Shown: one piece after another, positions 49,741 through 61,132 of the stretch | How the letters are laid out: the number at the start of each line of letters is the position of its first letter | How positions within the stretch are numbered: position 1 is the first letter of the stretch | Assembly (NCBI RefSeq): GCF_014356525.2 | Contig: NC_052504.1 | Coordinates: forward strand, 61,514,086 to 61,578,085 | Length of the DNA stretch: 64,000 bases | Direction of reading: 5' to 3' | From: Nilaparvata lugens | Lineage: Eukaryota; Arthropoda; Insecta; Hemiptera; Delphacidae | Translations under genes and position numbers: made by a program | The notes under the pieces: model-generated | The model's input: only the letters and a program-made list of their open reading frames with translations | Databases searched by the model: none | What the model was told of the DNA's origin: nothing

Positions 49741-52700
49741 ATTATTTCATCATTTACAAAGTGAACATTTTTTATTGTAACCTAAGTCGGCCATTGGCAA
49801 GACTTTGGTACATCTCTATTCTGTCAAATTTGAAAAGTATCTAATCATTGATACCGTGCTGAGTACAACCGCCTTTTGAATTCTATGTTTTGCACTCCCT
49901 GAGACACCAAGGCGACTGAGGTTCGCTGAAACCTTCTGCCTGATCACTCCAACATCAGAGATAATTACAGGGACAGTTGTAACTTTTTCCTGCTTCCAGA
50001 CATCCCTGATTTCAGCAGCCAGGGGGAGATACTTGGATATTTTCTCATTGTAATATTGTTCCAAGTTGTGGCAACATGGTATGCCAACATCAATCAAAAT
50101 AGTCTCCCTGGCTGTCTTGTCCATGAGGATAATGTCTGGCCGGTTGTGCACAACTGACCTGTCAGTCAGCACAGAGCGATCCCAATATATCTTGTCTTAT
50201 TATTATTATTGTTATTATTATTATTATTATTATTATTGTTATTGAGATTACTTAAGTATCTTAGTGAGTTACAAAAGTATCGTAGTTGATTAATATTGGA
50301 CAATCAATATCCACTTTGTTTTCAAATAAAACTTCAAATGATATATGCATCACATTCATATAATAAATCTTATCTAGCTTCCCCATCTCTATTTCAAGGT
50401 ATATAAGAATTGTAACCTAATAGATGGATAAAACTTGCTTATTCAGTCATTAATAGTTACTGACATAGTTTTAGTTAAATTAACCTAGTTTTAGTTACAT
50501 TCAAGAAACCTTTAGTGGATGAGTTTCTGGAATATCTTCCGAAGCAAACTCATCAACTCAACCACAATTGAAGAATATTCACTCAAATTGTTGAATAAAC
50601 TTAGTATGTTAAGTATCAGAGGATGTTGCATCCTTATTTCACGAGGAAAAGTGCAACACAATGCCTTTCTAAACCGAAATTCCACTATAAGGATATTCAT
50701 ATTGCTTTGTAATTGAACCATTATGATATTTTTATCATTGAAAATACAATAAGGCCTCCTACTTAATAATTTGATTATGAAATCTGAAATAAATTATGGA
50801 AAAATTTCAAGATTTTCTTCTGCTTATATTTTCTCAGTCTTGAACAATGATTTCATGGATACGATATTAATACTCTTTTACTCTTTTCCTCTCAGATAGA
50901 ACACGAAACCTGGAATTTTCATCACAGGACATTAGGATTGAAAAAGGTGAGAGAGCAATTATTAAGGTTGTTCATTACTAAAATTAAGATTGTAGGATAT
51001 ATAATCTCTTCTTCCTTGCCGATCCTAGTAATAATATTATAGTTACCTATGTTTTAAGCATGTTCATCATTAAAACGCAATATGTCAAAAAGCAATAATA
51101 GTAACTCATTAAGGCTATATGTATCATCTTCATGATAAATGAATAATTATTATTGCTCATTTTGAGAAAGAACTCCAGTGTCATACATTAATTATTGATG
51201 AATTTATATTCTACATTCGAATTTTGCATCCAAATAGTGATCAGCAACTGTATTGAATAGCTCGAAATGGGAGTTTACATTCCATTGAAAATTTATTTTA
51301 TTGAATCCTACATATCACAAGTCTGTAGATAATTTAAAATAATAATAATAATAAATATTTCCTAGAAGGTATGGGATACATTACCTTTTTTCTAAAGAAA
51401 CTCCTTGGAACTTCAGGAGAACCAAAATAAAATTCACTCCCATAATGCTTGTGATGGTCTCAATAATAATAGTATTATTGTTTATGATTCTTTGGAGAAC
51501 AGGCACGTTGATAAAAACATGGCTAAAATCGTTTAGTAGACATGCAGCGGTAGTTAAAATATTATGAGGACTCCGTAAATTCAAAACTCATAAACGACTG
51601 AGAGCAGATCACACATTAAAGCATTCCCAATGGCACAGAAAACTAATGCTGTTCCATCTACCAAAGCAATCTTACCAGATCCACATAATCATTATTGGAT
51701 GAATTACAGTATTTCAGTGTGGACAATTCATCATCATACAATCCCTTGAATGTATCTCTCATATACCACATCTTATCAACCTCCATTCTCTCCATAGCTG
51801 TATGGAAAAAATTACGTTGGGATATAGTTTACTTATGTTCGAGAATATTCGATCAAACGATATTCTGAATGTCGTTTAAAGCACGAATCAATATTATTAA
51901 CATTTTCTATAATTGATCAATTTTGATTAATTCAAGTATGATATTGTTCAATTCAGATTCGATTGATGTGAGAAAAAACATTTTTCTATTTCAAACATAA
52001 TAATTTTTAGTGCAAATGGTATATCAATTTCTAATCTTTATTGCACTGAATGTGCATTTCCCTTATCTAAACATTACATCGCAATGTGGATTTTTGAAAC
52101 AAACGATCTGTTCGTCTATTATCTGGGATCCTGTGTTCAAACCAACAAAACTCACACTGAATAGAATGATCATGACTTGATCGAAATAGCAGATAAAATT
52201 TTTTCATCCGTAACTCCCCTCCTATCGACATCCATGAGCCTTTAAAATTAAAGGCTCTTCATTCTCTTCGATCAGATCGTTTCTGGTAAGATAATAAATG
52301 AGGAGAGGAATGCATCCACTATTTGAAAAAAAGTATGTGAATATCTATGACATATTCTTCTCAGTAAATATTATATATTTACTAAGAAATTAGTAAAAGA
52401 AGTTAAATTTATGATAAATTATAAAATTACTGACATTGGTGAATACACCATACTCGTCATTCGTCATTGCACATCGTATATTACCAGTTATAGAATAGAC
52501 ATCGTATAGACCAGTTATAGAATAGACACGGCGGCCCATTGTATATTCATACTGAAAGTCGATGAAGCCAACATCTACTGCCATATCGCCTCATCGTGAC
52601 GTCATCATCGTATAGAAACTTTTCTGTAGAGTTTATAAATTAGATAGATCTCATCTTTCTATGTTGAGACCTGAAACTATGATATTCTAAGAATGTGCTA

Positions 52701-55700
52701 AGAGAACAAAAAGAGACAGTTACTAATAGCTTATTATCATAACATATTGAGAACAAAAACTACAATTATCTGTTCGAACTATTAACTAGACTTCTTATGT
52801 GCTGTACAAAATATACATGTTCTATGATTATATTCATACTAAGGTATTTTGTTCAATTCATTTGCCAAAAAATCCAAGACAAGCAACCCTAAAAATAGAA
52901 CTAGAGTTGAACTTCAAATTTAAAATAGATCGCCAGCAGCAAGCTGTTTGAATATTTCTTCTTCTAAGAATTTTAATTCTTAATATATAATTATAAGTTC
53001 TTAATTATATAATTTCAGTTGTTTAATGATATACTTTGTAACGTATTGAAATTCGGATGGATAAATAAAAATTCCTATTTGAAGAAATTTATAGGTCTAA
53101 GTGAAATAATAGGCTAATATCGCCAAAGATGATAATGTTAAAGATTAGATAATATCAGGCATCATGGCTAAATTTTACAACAGCCGAATAGAAATGAAAA
53201 TAATTTTTGCTAACTATATAATATTATATAAAATATTGAAAATTTGAGGTTAGGCGTAAAACATCTACTGATCGGCGACCTAATGATCGACTGAGTCGCA
53301 TAACGTAGAATCTGACCAAACACCTTGGCAGAAACTTATTGTAACAAAACAGTATTCAACTTGAGGAACCAAAAGTTCCACGTGGCTAAATATCGTAATA
53401 TGAGAAACAACCTATAATCTGTAAAAAATTACTTTGCATGTGAAAAACATATTAAAAAACCCAGACAAAAATAATTAAATGTATTAAGGAAGTAGGAGGT
53501 TGCTAGGCGCATGAATACTATAATAATTTGCATGCACCAATCAAATAGTAGCAATTGATAGGCGGTAATAGTGAGCCAATTCAAATATATTTGTATATAT
53601 TTCTACAAATGATAAGAATTTATGAGTTATTGTTGTACAGTTTATGTTTTGGATACGGCCCGAAGGCAAATAAATTATTAAAGATGTAACATAAGTAATA
53701 ATTTAATAGTTTGGTACGGTCTATTTGAGCCATGAATGGCGGAGGAACAGATTATTTAAATTTTTATGTAAATTTGGAAATCGGAAATGAAAATTGTAAA
53801 TCAGAAAGGAGAACTTCCACACTTGCCTGCCAACCACTACCATGAGATGTCACCAAAAATTATAGAGCGTAATATCTTACTATACCTTTTAATAACTTAA
53901 AGTAAATCGAATTATTAAATTTTTTCATAAGACTTTGTGATGCTAATGTAAAGCAGAAGTCATTTTTAAATAATTTTTTAACCCCTTGGAAGAGACGACT
54001 TCGGCTACAAATAATCCAGGATCACCAGGAGTTTGGATCGCCATCAGCAGCTCATAGAAAATTCCAGCATGTGAGTGACTAATATTCGAAATAGTGATAG
54101 GGCGCCCTCAGTGCTTCGGAATGAAATAAGAATCAAAGCTAGCTCGTCGAAAGGGTTTTATAAATTAAGAAATTGGTAAAAATACTTGCGCAAGTTTAAA
54201 GATAGTATAAAAGGTATTTTATTAGATAGTAACAAGTCAATTCATATGTCCAAAGATACACCAATCAAAAGAATACTAAGTTCTAGGCTGATAATACAAA
54301 TGTTCATATGATCATTAATTTTTATAATATAATTTGCGATAATATAATGTAGCTCTGATTCACTAGATGAATTGATCTATCTATTCCGTCAGGTGCCGAA
54401 TTTCGCACCCTGAGATAAAAAATATTTATTATAAAGAAATCTATTGGAAACCATAGAATTTAATATATATTTGGATTATTGGTTTGTCAATTTATCATGC
54501 TCTGTTTTAAGAAATTTATATTCGAAATAGAATTGTCCAAGTCGACAAGTATCAGCAAGTTGATATCGAAGCTACATGCAAATAAATGCATATGATCATG
54601 AAATGAAAGCACATGGTAGCGTTTCGTGCTATAGAACTTAAAGAATAATATTAACCTGTGATATTTTATTGATTTCGTTTCTTGTTATATTATATATTTC
54701 TGTCGCTCTACATATTTTTGTTTTGACTCATTTTTTGAGATATTTGTTAATATATGTATCAAATTTTATATGGTGTACGATTCATTTTATTCCTCAATAC
54801 TATAGGATATAAGTTTTATATATATATTTTTTTTATAAATTATCAGTATTATTGTGAAAACTCATGTCTGGGCCTATAAAGATTTTTATGAGACTATATC
54901 CTAGTAAAACCACGATCAGATTTTATAATTATTGAAATAATTCTCATGCTCTACCGATTGATGCCAAGCAGGAGGCTAATCGTTATTTAATTATAAAAAA
55001 TAACGTGACAACTTCCATCTGAAATAGACACAATCTGCTATGGAAAACAACGTGAACAAACTCTACAGAAAAGTTTTCTTTACGATGCTGACGTCACGAT
55101 GGGGAGATATGGAAGTAGATGTTGGCTTCATCGACTTTCAGTATGGGGCGTATCTATTCTATAACTGGTCTAAGATATTACCATTCATGGACATTGTAGC
55201 ATTCATGATGTTTGTTAATGAGCAAATAAACTTCAAAAGTACAGTTTTCAATAAGATTTAGATCAGAGTACCATTTCGCTACTCTGGTACCAATTGTACC
55301 ATTGGGGTACGTCAGCTATGATATATTGTGTTAACAGGATTGCAGGATATTGTTGATAATATTGTTAGATTGTTGGAATCAGGAATGTCATACTCCATTA
55401 TATGAGGAAGATGGACATCAGTGTACAATAGAAAGAATTGTACATTAGTGTATAATAATTCAAAATTCTTCGCTTCAAATTGAAGTTGAAATAAAAATTA
55501 AGAGAGGATCGTTGCAGTTTAAATAATTGATGATTCAGACCCTCTGATTTTCAGCTGAAACAAAAAGAATACGTTCAGTAGATTTCCAATCTTGTTATGA
55601 ATTACACGGAAAAGGTATGCGAATAGTTTTTGTTGGCCGTGGATAATCACTAGCAGTTTTCACTTTTAATCGATTTTGGTCGCTGTTGTCCGGTGCAGAT

Positions 55701-58700
55701 GGCGATTATTGGCTGGAAAAGGCGTCCAACGCACTGAAAGGTCAGCTGCAAAAAAGACAGCAAACAAACAGGGCCAAAAACATCATCTTGTTGATCGGTG
55801 ACGGCATGTCGTTGACCACGGTGACGGCGGCTCGCATCTACGGCGGTCAGGCGGCCGGCAAAAACGGCGAGAGCTCCAGTCTCAGCTTCGAGAATTTCCC
55901 TGACATCGGCCTCGCCAAGGTGAGTCGACACCGCAGCAAGGCTCACCAACACTGCTAATAATGCGGTTAACTTTGCCAATTCATCCTCTTAATAAATTGG
56001 AACATTGTTTCCGCATTAATAGGACATCAAGGTGTCTTGCAATGACTTGCAATTCCTTGCACAGTTATTATTAAGATAGTGATGGATGATGATGACAATG
56101 AATCAAATTCCCGTTTATATATAATAATGATTGGAGTTTTATCACAGTTTGTTCAAGATACCTGTAATATTGCTACAAACACTTTCTTATTGGAATATTG
56201 AAAACTACTTGTTTCTTATTCAATATGGACTTCTATAACAATGTGGGTTAGTGAGCAATATTTCACTGAAAGTTCTTGTGATTATTAATTGAAAATTCTC
56301 TTGTAATTATCTATTTTCATTGTTATGGGTTCAGAATAGAAACATAAATTGAATCACTATAATATATAGTGCATAGTTATTATAGCAAAATTGAGTTCAA
56401 ATAATCATGAATTAGGATTTATGATCATGAAATAGATTTTTTTAATACAGATGGCTATATAGGTCTACGTTATGCAAACTATGTTTGCATATGTTATGCA
56501 AACTGCAACAATTCTTATAGAACAGGGGGAGTTGCTGTTTATGTCAAGAAAGAGTTTAAAGTAGATTTTGAGAAGCTCAACTTAAATTCGGCTTATGGAA
56601 TCAAATTGCATTGTGATATAAACAATTTGATACATGTTTTTTGGCATCCTATAGATTTATGGTAGTTGAAATAGACTCTTTTTTAAACGACCTCAGCGAC
56701 GCTTTAGTCAAAACAGAAAATGAATTCGTTATCATCACTGGAGATATGAATATAGATATGAAGTAGTCCTTGCTATAGTGGATAGATATAAATACATGTT
56801 GAATAGTCAAGGTTTTGATTGATACATAAATGAAACCACAAGAATAACAGACAGGTCATCATCTTGTTTGGTTCATTCATTCATTCGTGCAAGCTCCAGA
56901 ATAAAAAACATGATGCATTTTGAAGGCGTAGTCTGTCATAATGACATATCAGATCACTCTATGCTAGAATTATTCACTGATATTTTAGAAAATACTACTC
57001 AAACACCATACATTATAAAAAATTGATGAGAATAAATTTGCAAAGTTAGTTATGAAGTCTGACTGGTCTGATATTTATAGATGCACTAGCGTGGATATGA
57101 CTTTTAATTATTTTATCAACAAATTGAAAGGATGTCTGGATAAGTCTTCGAAAGACGAAACAAGAAAATCAAATAGGATTAGATTTCGAAAGGCTTGGAT
57201 GAATAACAACTTATTCAGGAAAACTCTAAAGAAAAATGCTCTAGCTAAAAAAAATTTCAAGGATCCCACAAATGAAAATTCAAAATTAGAATAAAATACT
57301 TTCCGTAACATTTTAATGAAAGAGATCATTAAAACGAAAGAGAAATTCTATCTTGATACTTATCACCAACTGAGAGACAATACGAAGGAGAGCTGGCGTA
57401 TCGTCGACTCTCTCATCGGCATGAGGAAGAAGACCACCGATATTAAGGAAATAACAAATGCTAGAGGTGAAACTATTACAGATGGAGCAGAGATAGCTAA
57501 CAAATTCAATAACTTTTTCATAAATTTAGTCTCAGATCATAATTCAACTACATCCGAAGCTGATTACATGATAATATATAACAATACATTCACTGAAAAC
57601 CGACCCAGATCTTCCATATTTTTTACGCCGACATCTCCATCTGACATCTGATACAGAAAATAATTGATGGATTTAACCCTACAGAGACACACTTACTTTA
57701 TGCTAACACAGTAGACACACTGGGGTGTTGAACACCCCAATTTGATTTTGCATTTCTTTTGAAGAATATGAAAAAAACAAGTACTCAGACCATACTTCAT
57801 AATTTCTTAATCATTTTTGTTCCAAGTGCATACAGAAATCAAAAGTAAATGTTAATGTAATGTAAAAGTAAGTTAATGGAGGGGGTTCCTTGAGTAATTC
57901 AGCTATCATAAAAATTGGCATGCCTCAAGGGTCAGCTCTATCGAGTGAACTTTTTCTTGTTTATATCAATGACCTTTGCAATGGTAACTTCTTATGCCGA
58001 TGATACTGCTCTATGCTACACCACAGATTCAGAACCACAACTACAAACATAATATACTTGAAGACGTTAAACTAATCAATATTTGACTCCGTTATAACTA
58101 TTTACAAATAAATATCGTTAAATCAAAAATACTCAGGATACTTCTGCGGCCGCAACCAAATCCTCTCTGTCTACCATTTCATAGCCCAGATTGCGATGAT
58201 AGGGATAAACTGTGACTGCAAACTAATCACTGAAGCAAGATCCCTCGAATACCTGGGATTACATTGGACTCGCAATTGAACTGAAACGAACATATTATAC
58301 AGAATCTAAAAAAACAATTAGTCATAGCATGCAGGAAATTTCACTTTTTGAGAAATATTTGTCCTGACCACGTTTTAACAATGTTGTATCATGCACTTGT
58401 AGAGAGCAGGCTACAGTATGGCATTACAATGTGGGGAGAGGCTTACATAATAACACTCAATCCCTAGTAGTAAGCCAAAAAATCATAATGAGAGTGATAA
58501 GTAGGAAACCAGCTCGACATCATTCCCTCATTCTATTCAGAGATAGAAATATCTTACCATTGAGATATTTATAATATCACAAAGTGCTAGAACTATTTTA
58601 CAAAGAAAGCGGCCAACATCTCAATGAATTCATCTATGAAGTACGTCACTCAATGCTACGTACAGGAGGGTACTTCATTCCGCCTCGTTCAAGAAAGGAG

Positions 58701-60720
58701 AAAATCAGAAGATCCTTCCTATATGTCGCTCCTCGTATTTTTAGCCTTTTTCCTAAAGAAATAAAGGACGCATTACGCTTGAATAAATTCAGACACTTGA
58801 CCAAGAGTTGGCTATTGGAGAGGAATGAAGTGGAAACATTGTTTCAAGAAATTTTATTTCAGTAGATCAATTCAATAATTCTATTATGTATGTATGGCAT
58901 GTCAACACGCTCAAATTACCAGATTGCATTATTCAAGCTTCAAGAGTATAATTCAGCTGAATTTATTTCTCATATTTTATAGCTTTATCTAATTACAGTC
59001 TTATTTAGCATTATCTCTCATTATTGTTCAAATTTTAACTTGATAGTTTCTAGTACTGGGTCTGATCATGTTCACTATTCATATTGAAGGCATTATATTT
59101 ATATTTCATATTTACGTTTCTATTCATGCAGAGATCTGCTGTTTTATTTTTATTTTATTCTTAGATTTGTTTAACTTTGTAACCATACTAATCAAGAGAA
59201 TAAAAAATGCATATGGAACATGAACGACCCCACACTGTATTAACTCAGGGTTGAAACAATATTTTTCCACTATTTCCAGTTATATATTGCAATGCAATTT
59301 ATTTTTTTGAAAGAATAAATTTCAATTTCAATTTCAATCTCAAGAAGCTAACTTAGTCCACTCACTAATATGTCATTTTGTGCCTGCGATTTATAATGTA
59401 GTTCTGATTTTTTAATACTTTCTAATACATAAGAGAAGTCCGAAAACAATATTATCATGGAAAGTTTTTTTTTTATACATACAGAGTGGCCCAAAAAGTT
59501 CTTCAGTTTCCAGCTATTTCCGCTAAATCCTGTAATTGGACAAAAAAGTACAATCTTTCCTTTTTCAATTGCCTTGCCCTATTACAATAGGTAAGGAAAG
59601 TATTTCCTTTCAAAAAAAATTAAGGTCCCGAATTTCTAAATTTCTATACGTTTGAAGGTCCCCTTTGGGTTTTGATATTTATGTGTGTATCTGTGTATGA
59701 GTGTATGTCTGTGTACACGATATCTCATCTCCAAATAACGGAATGACTTGAAATTAGGAACTCAAGATCCTTACACTACAGTACAAGGATCCGACACGAA
59801 CAATTTGGATCAAATGCAATTCGAGATGGCGACTGAAATGGCGAAAATGATGTCAAAAACAGGGCTACTCGCAACTTTCTCAAAAACGGCTTCAATTATT
59901 TTCATCAAATCCATCCCTCTAATGAGAGTTGAGTTTCAATTTTATGCTCTACAATCTGAGACCAAGAAGAGTGCTCTATCCCATATTTTGTGATTCATGA
60001 GTTCCGAATAGTACCAGGAAACTTTGCAAGAGAAAATTTATTCTGGACTTCTCTCAGGTATCCAAACTATATAATTGAAAAATCAGAGCCAAAATATTAA
60101 TTGCAAGCACACATTTTTCTCCATGTCTATATTGACTGGACTATCTTAATAATAAATCTCAGAAAATTAATGATTATTCTCAATTTCAATGTTTCGTGAA
60201 ACCATCCAGCATTAGTACTTGGAACCGGTCATACTAGTAAATACTATACAAATAGATAACAAGATTTTCAATTCAATGTGATTACCAATGAATGAGAAAT
60301 TAAAAACTCAGAATACTCTATATGAAACTCAACTCCATTGATCTGTTCAAGAAATTATATGGAATAGCCGAAAGTGACTGAATTTCACGCAAGAGTTCAT
60401 GACCTGTATTTCACCATATTATAATAATTGTTGAGGTCTTTGTGATGTGAAGCAACTGAACATATTTATTCAAATTCTGTATCAATTTGGAATTGTTTTG
60501 CCCAACAGACGTACTGCGTGAACAGCCAGGTGGCCGACTCAGCATGCACGGCAACCGCCTACCTCACGGGCGTCAAGAACAACCGTGCTACCATTGGAGT
60601 CACAGCTAATGTCACAAAATACGACTGCCGTGCTGAACAGGATACCAAAAACCACATCACGTCCATACTGGATTGGGCTCAGAAAGCAAACAAGAGCACT
60701 GGAATAGTCACTAACACCAG
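43261..60720 (+). CDS. Alkaline phosphatase, insect membrane/secreted type; first four coding exons, continues past the window
   Basis: Alkaline phosphatases are dimeric Zn2+/Mg2+ enzymes that hydrolyse phosphomonoesters at alkaline pH through a phosphoserine; insect forms are usually GPI-anchored on gut or tubule apical membranes. Visible exons are 43261-43354, 50896-50946, 55699-55919 and 60509-60720, phase-compatible throughout. Residues 1-27 form a signal peptide with a VSVVFLVILAL core. The family's metal ligand is the aspartate in LLIGDGMSLTTVTAARI (residue 83) and the nucleophile is the serine of VADSACTATAYLTGVK (residue 133). The spacing of 50 residues equals that between Asp42 and Ser92 of human placental enzyme. 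The exons cover about 193 residues of about 530. No further exon (substrate arginine, metal histidines) is seen before 64000. Introns total about 17 kb and are packed with retroelements. Several insect paralogues exist and I cannot say which one this is. Confidence 0.9.
44484..44561. repeat. (AT)n microsatellite
   Basis: About 78 bases of AT/TA dinucleotides with one phase slip, in alkaline phosphatase intron 1. Confidence 0.95.
46432..46578. repeat. Small MITE-like inverted repeat
   Basis: GGTCCGTATTCTTAATCAG (from 46432) is mirrored by CTCATTCAGAAATACGGA (ending 46578) with a few mismatches; about 147 bases in total, no coding capacity. Confidence 0.5.
46982..47140. repeat. Small MITE-like element with C/G homopolymer interior
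   Basis: CAGTAGCGTAG (46982-46992) pairs with CTACGCCACTG (47130-47140), one mismatch. The interior has G-runs on the left and a C12 run on the right that are also mutually complementary. This CAGTGGCGTAG terminus is typical of a MITE group common in insects. Confidence 0.55.
47942..48160 (+). mobile_element. SINE copy, 5'-truncated, with (ATT)n tail
   Basis: Shares GTGTTTCGGATG, a CAGTCGCTAGGTCATG phrase (GTCGTTGGGTCATG in the other copy), CTGAGCCAGC and a final TCACACGATATTATT with the SINE at 6604-6835. The B box is missing, so the head was lost or replaced. The tail is about 43 bases of ATT units, which then borders the R4-like fragment. In alkaline phosphatase intron 1. Confidence 0.65.
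48161..49675 (-). pseudogene. R4/Dong-like LINE fragment: RT C-terminal part, zinc knuckle, restriction-like endonuclease
   Basis: These LINEs use one ORF ending in a restriction-enzyme-like endonuclease that nicks the target. Three - strand frames join: 49584-49096 (post-RT segment, LAVPALTYSFGVVKW, RTRKRMHMER-like DRETRKRMHMERSLHP, YLPRHEGGRCLLGL), 49082-48693 (zinc knuckle C-x2-C-x7-H-x4-C, CRVCHRAPETIMHILSSC) and 48889-48269 (endonuclease, KPDVVLLDITSKTMYVIEFS, catalytic PD..D..E pattern). The fingers and palm of the reverse transcriptase are absent, so it is 5'-truncated. Two frameshifts lie near 49090 and in a C4/G5 run near 48700. Both ends touch (TTA)n or (ATT)n arrays, the target of Dong-type elements. 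Confidence 0.8.
49676..49738. repeat. (TTA)n microsatellite between two R4/Dong-like fragments
   Basis: About 63 bases of TTA/ATT units, (TAA)n on the strand of the flanking LINE fragments. Confidence 0.95.
49739..50195 (-). pseudogene. Second R4/Dong-like LINE fragment: restriction-like endonuclease only
   Basis: The - strand frame from about 50195 to 49816 reads KIYWDRSVLTDRSVVHNRPD then IILMDKTARETILIDVGIP, which lines up with RIYWNYSF...KPDVVLLD...VIEFSAP of the neighbouring fragment, and ends in a similar QKAVVLSTVSMIRYF tail (QKAVILGSLRLLRAN in the other). The two fragments are related but clearly different in sequence, so they come from two families or two old copies, not a duplication. 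This one is more strongly truncated. Catalytic RPD and D-x-D-V are kept. It is flanked on both sides by TTA/ATT repeats. Confidence 0.75.
50196..50243. repeat. (ATT)n microsatellite
   Basis: About 48 bases of TTA/ATT with two GTT interruptions, at the 5' (truncated) end of the second R4-like fragment. Confidence 0.9.
50896..50946 (+). CDS. Alkaline phosphatase microexon 2 (51 nt)
   Basis: The acceptor TTTTCCTCTCAG ends at 50895 and the donor GTGAGA starts at 50947. The length is an exact multiple of three and the phase (one base before, two after) matches both neighbours. It adds 17 residues, the last being RIEK, so the mature N terminus reads IEKDGDYWLEKA across the next junction. That I-E-x-D-x-x-Y-W pattern is normal for insect alkaline phosphatases. 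It is too short for a frame-length search. The gene would also read through without it, so it could be optional. Confidence 0.7.
52440..52630 (-). repeat. Inverted repeat arm (partner at 55050-55190)
   Basis: In reverse complement it shares TGACGTCACGATG, GATATGG, AGTAGATGTTGGCTTCATCG, ACTTTCAGTATG and TCTATTCTATAACTGGTC with 55050-55190. The unit ATAGACATCGTATAGACCAGTTATAGA-like is partly duplicated in this arm (52478-52530). The pair flanks the older dispersed repeat. Confidence 0.7.
53030..54985 (-). repeat. Older dispersed repeat (copy 2), uninterrupted
   Basis: Reverse complement of 28150-28547 joined to 34597-36215. It serves as the empty site for the Helitron-like block. Shared phrases include the complements of GGTGCCGAATTTCGCACC-like, AAGTCGACAAG, GATCGGCGACCTAATGATCGA and CATCATGGCTAAATTT-like sequence. 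In alkaline phosphatase intron 2. Confidence 0.7.
55050..55190 (+). repeat. Inverted repeat arm (partner at 52440-52630)
   Basis: See the partner arm. The small + strand frame 55040-55261 here is a by-product of the repeat and its mirror image appears at 52584-52390. Confidence 0.7.
55699..55919 (+). CDS. Alkaline phosphatase exon 3: first metal-binding motif
   Basis: The acceptor TTGTCCGGTGCAG ends at 55698 and the donor GTGAGT starts at 55920. It starts with two bases of a split Asp codon and ends in phase 0. It encodes DYWLEKASNALKGQL, then RAKNIILLIGDGMSLTTVTA with the metal-ligand aspartate, ARIYGG, and SSLSFENFPDIGLAK. This exon is markedly GC-richer than the sequence around it. Confidence 0.93.
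56435..59338 (+). pseudogene. Decayed LINE (jockey/CR1-like) in alkaline phosphatase intron 3
   Basis: Remnants in + order: endonuclease pieces (RTGGVAVYVKKEF near 56525; FVIITGDMNIDMK near 56730-56760), linker to the RT (57052-57651), RT palm pieces with GMPQGSALSSELF and VYINDL near 57920-57980, a YADDTALCY block near 57995-58020, a tail LYHALVESRLQYGITMWG near 58390-58440, and the C terminus (58584-58865, RRSFLYVAPRIFSLFPKEI). Most of the RT fingers are deleted between about 57660 and 57890, and several stops and shifts are present. The 3' end has AATAAA followed by TTTCAATTTCAATTTCAAT tail repeats ending about 59338. It is far more decayed than the LINE at 22.3-27.2 kb. Confidence 0.85.
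59690..59960 (-). repeat. Dispersed repeat (partner of 38640-38945)
   Basis: Reverse-complement match to 38640-38945, sharing ACGGAATGACTTGAAATT, AAGGATCCGACACGA, AATGGCGAAAATG, AACAGGG and TCTCAAAAACGGCT phrases. The open frame 59748-59993 across it is not a gene. Confidence 0.6.
60509..60720 (+). CDS. Alkaline phosphatase exon 4: nucleophile serine
   Basis: The acceptor TTTTGCCCAACAG ends at 60508; the donor is the weaker GTTAGA at 60721, leaving two bases (AG) of an Arg or Ser codon. It encodes TYCVNSQVADSACTATAYLT with the catalytic serine in D-S-A-C, GVKNNRATIGV, a CRAEQDTKNHITSILDWAQ helix and STGIVTNTR. The next codon and the following S-P-A-G-x-Y-A-H-like exon are not visible before 64000. 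Confidence 0.93.
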
Positions 60721-61004
60721 GTTAGACTATCTATATTAACTATCAAAACTCAATACTCGTCCGCATATATGATGATAATCATAATAACTTATAATTATTA
60801 TTCTTTCAGAAGCGGTTGCTTCATGATTACGCTGATGAGGTATCTTTTATTCAAGTACGGTATCTAGAAATATCCATGATAAGGGTGAAAACTTGAAGAG
60901 ACGACTCCTCTAAATATTATTTTTGAGTTTGAAGAAAACATCCCAGTGGTTCGAAACCTATCTACGATGTATGTTCAATATCTCACTATTACCATCCCCT
61001 ATCA

Positions 61005-61132
61005 TTGACCGAGTGAAGTGAGGTCCAATATTCAAGTCGACGGTTTTGTATTTCTCTTCATGTTTATATTTTTGTTTATTGACCGAGCGAAGTGAGGTTT
61101 GAGATTAAAGTCGACGGTTTGGCATTTCTCTT
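61005..61132 (+). repeat. 74-bp tandem direct repeat, about 1.7 units
   Basis: TTGACCGAGTGAAGTGAGGT at 61005 recurs as TTGACCGAGCGAAGTGAGGT at 61079, and both are followed by AAGTCGACGGTTT and ATTTCTCTT. Confidence 0.8.

Noticed and set aside
49653..49844. Poly-leucine frame
   Set aside because: Translation of the (TTA)n array.
59748..59993. 81-residue open frame
   Set aside because: Lies entirely in a dispersed repeat whose other copy has no equivalent frame.
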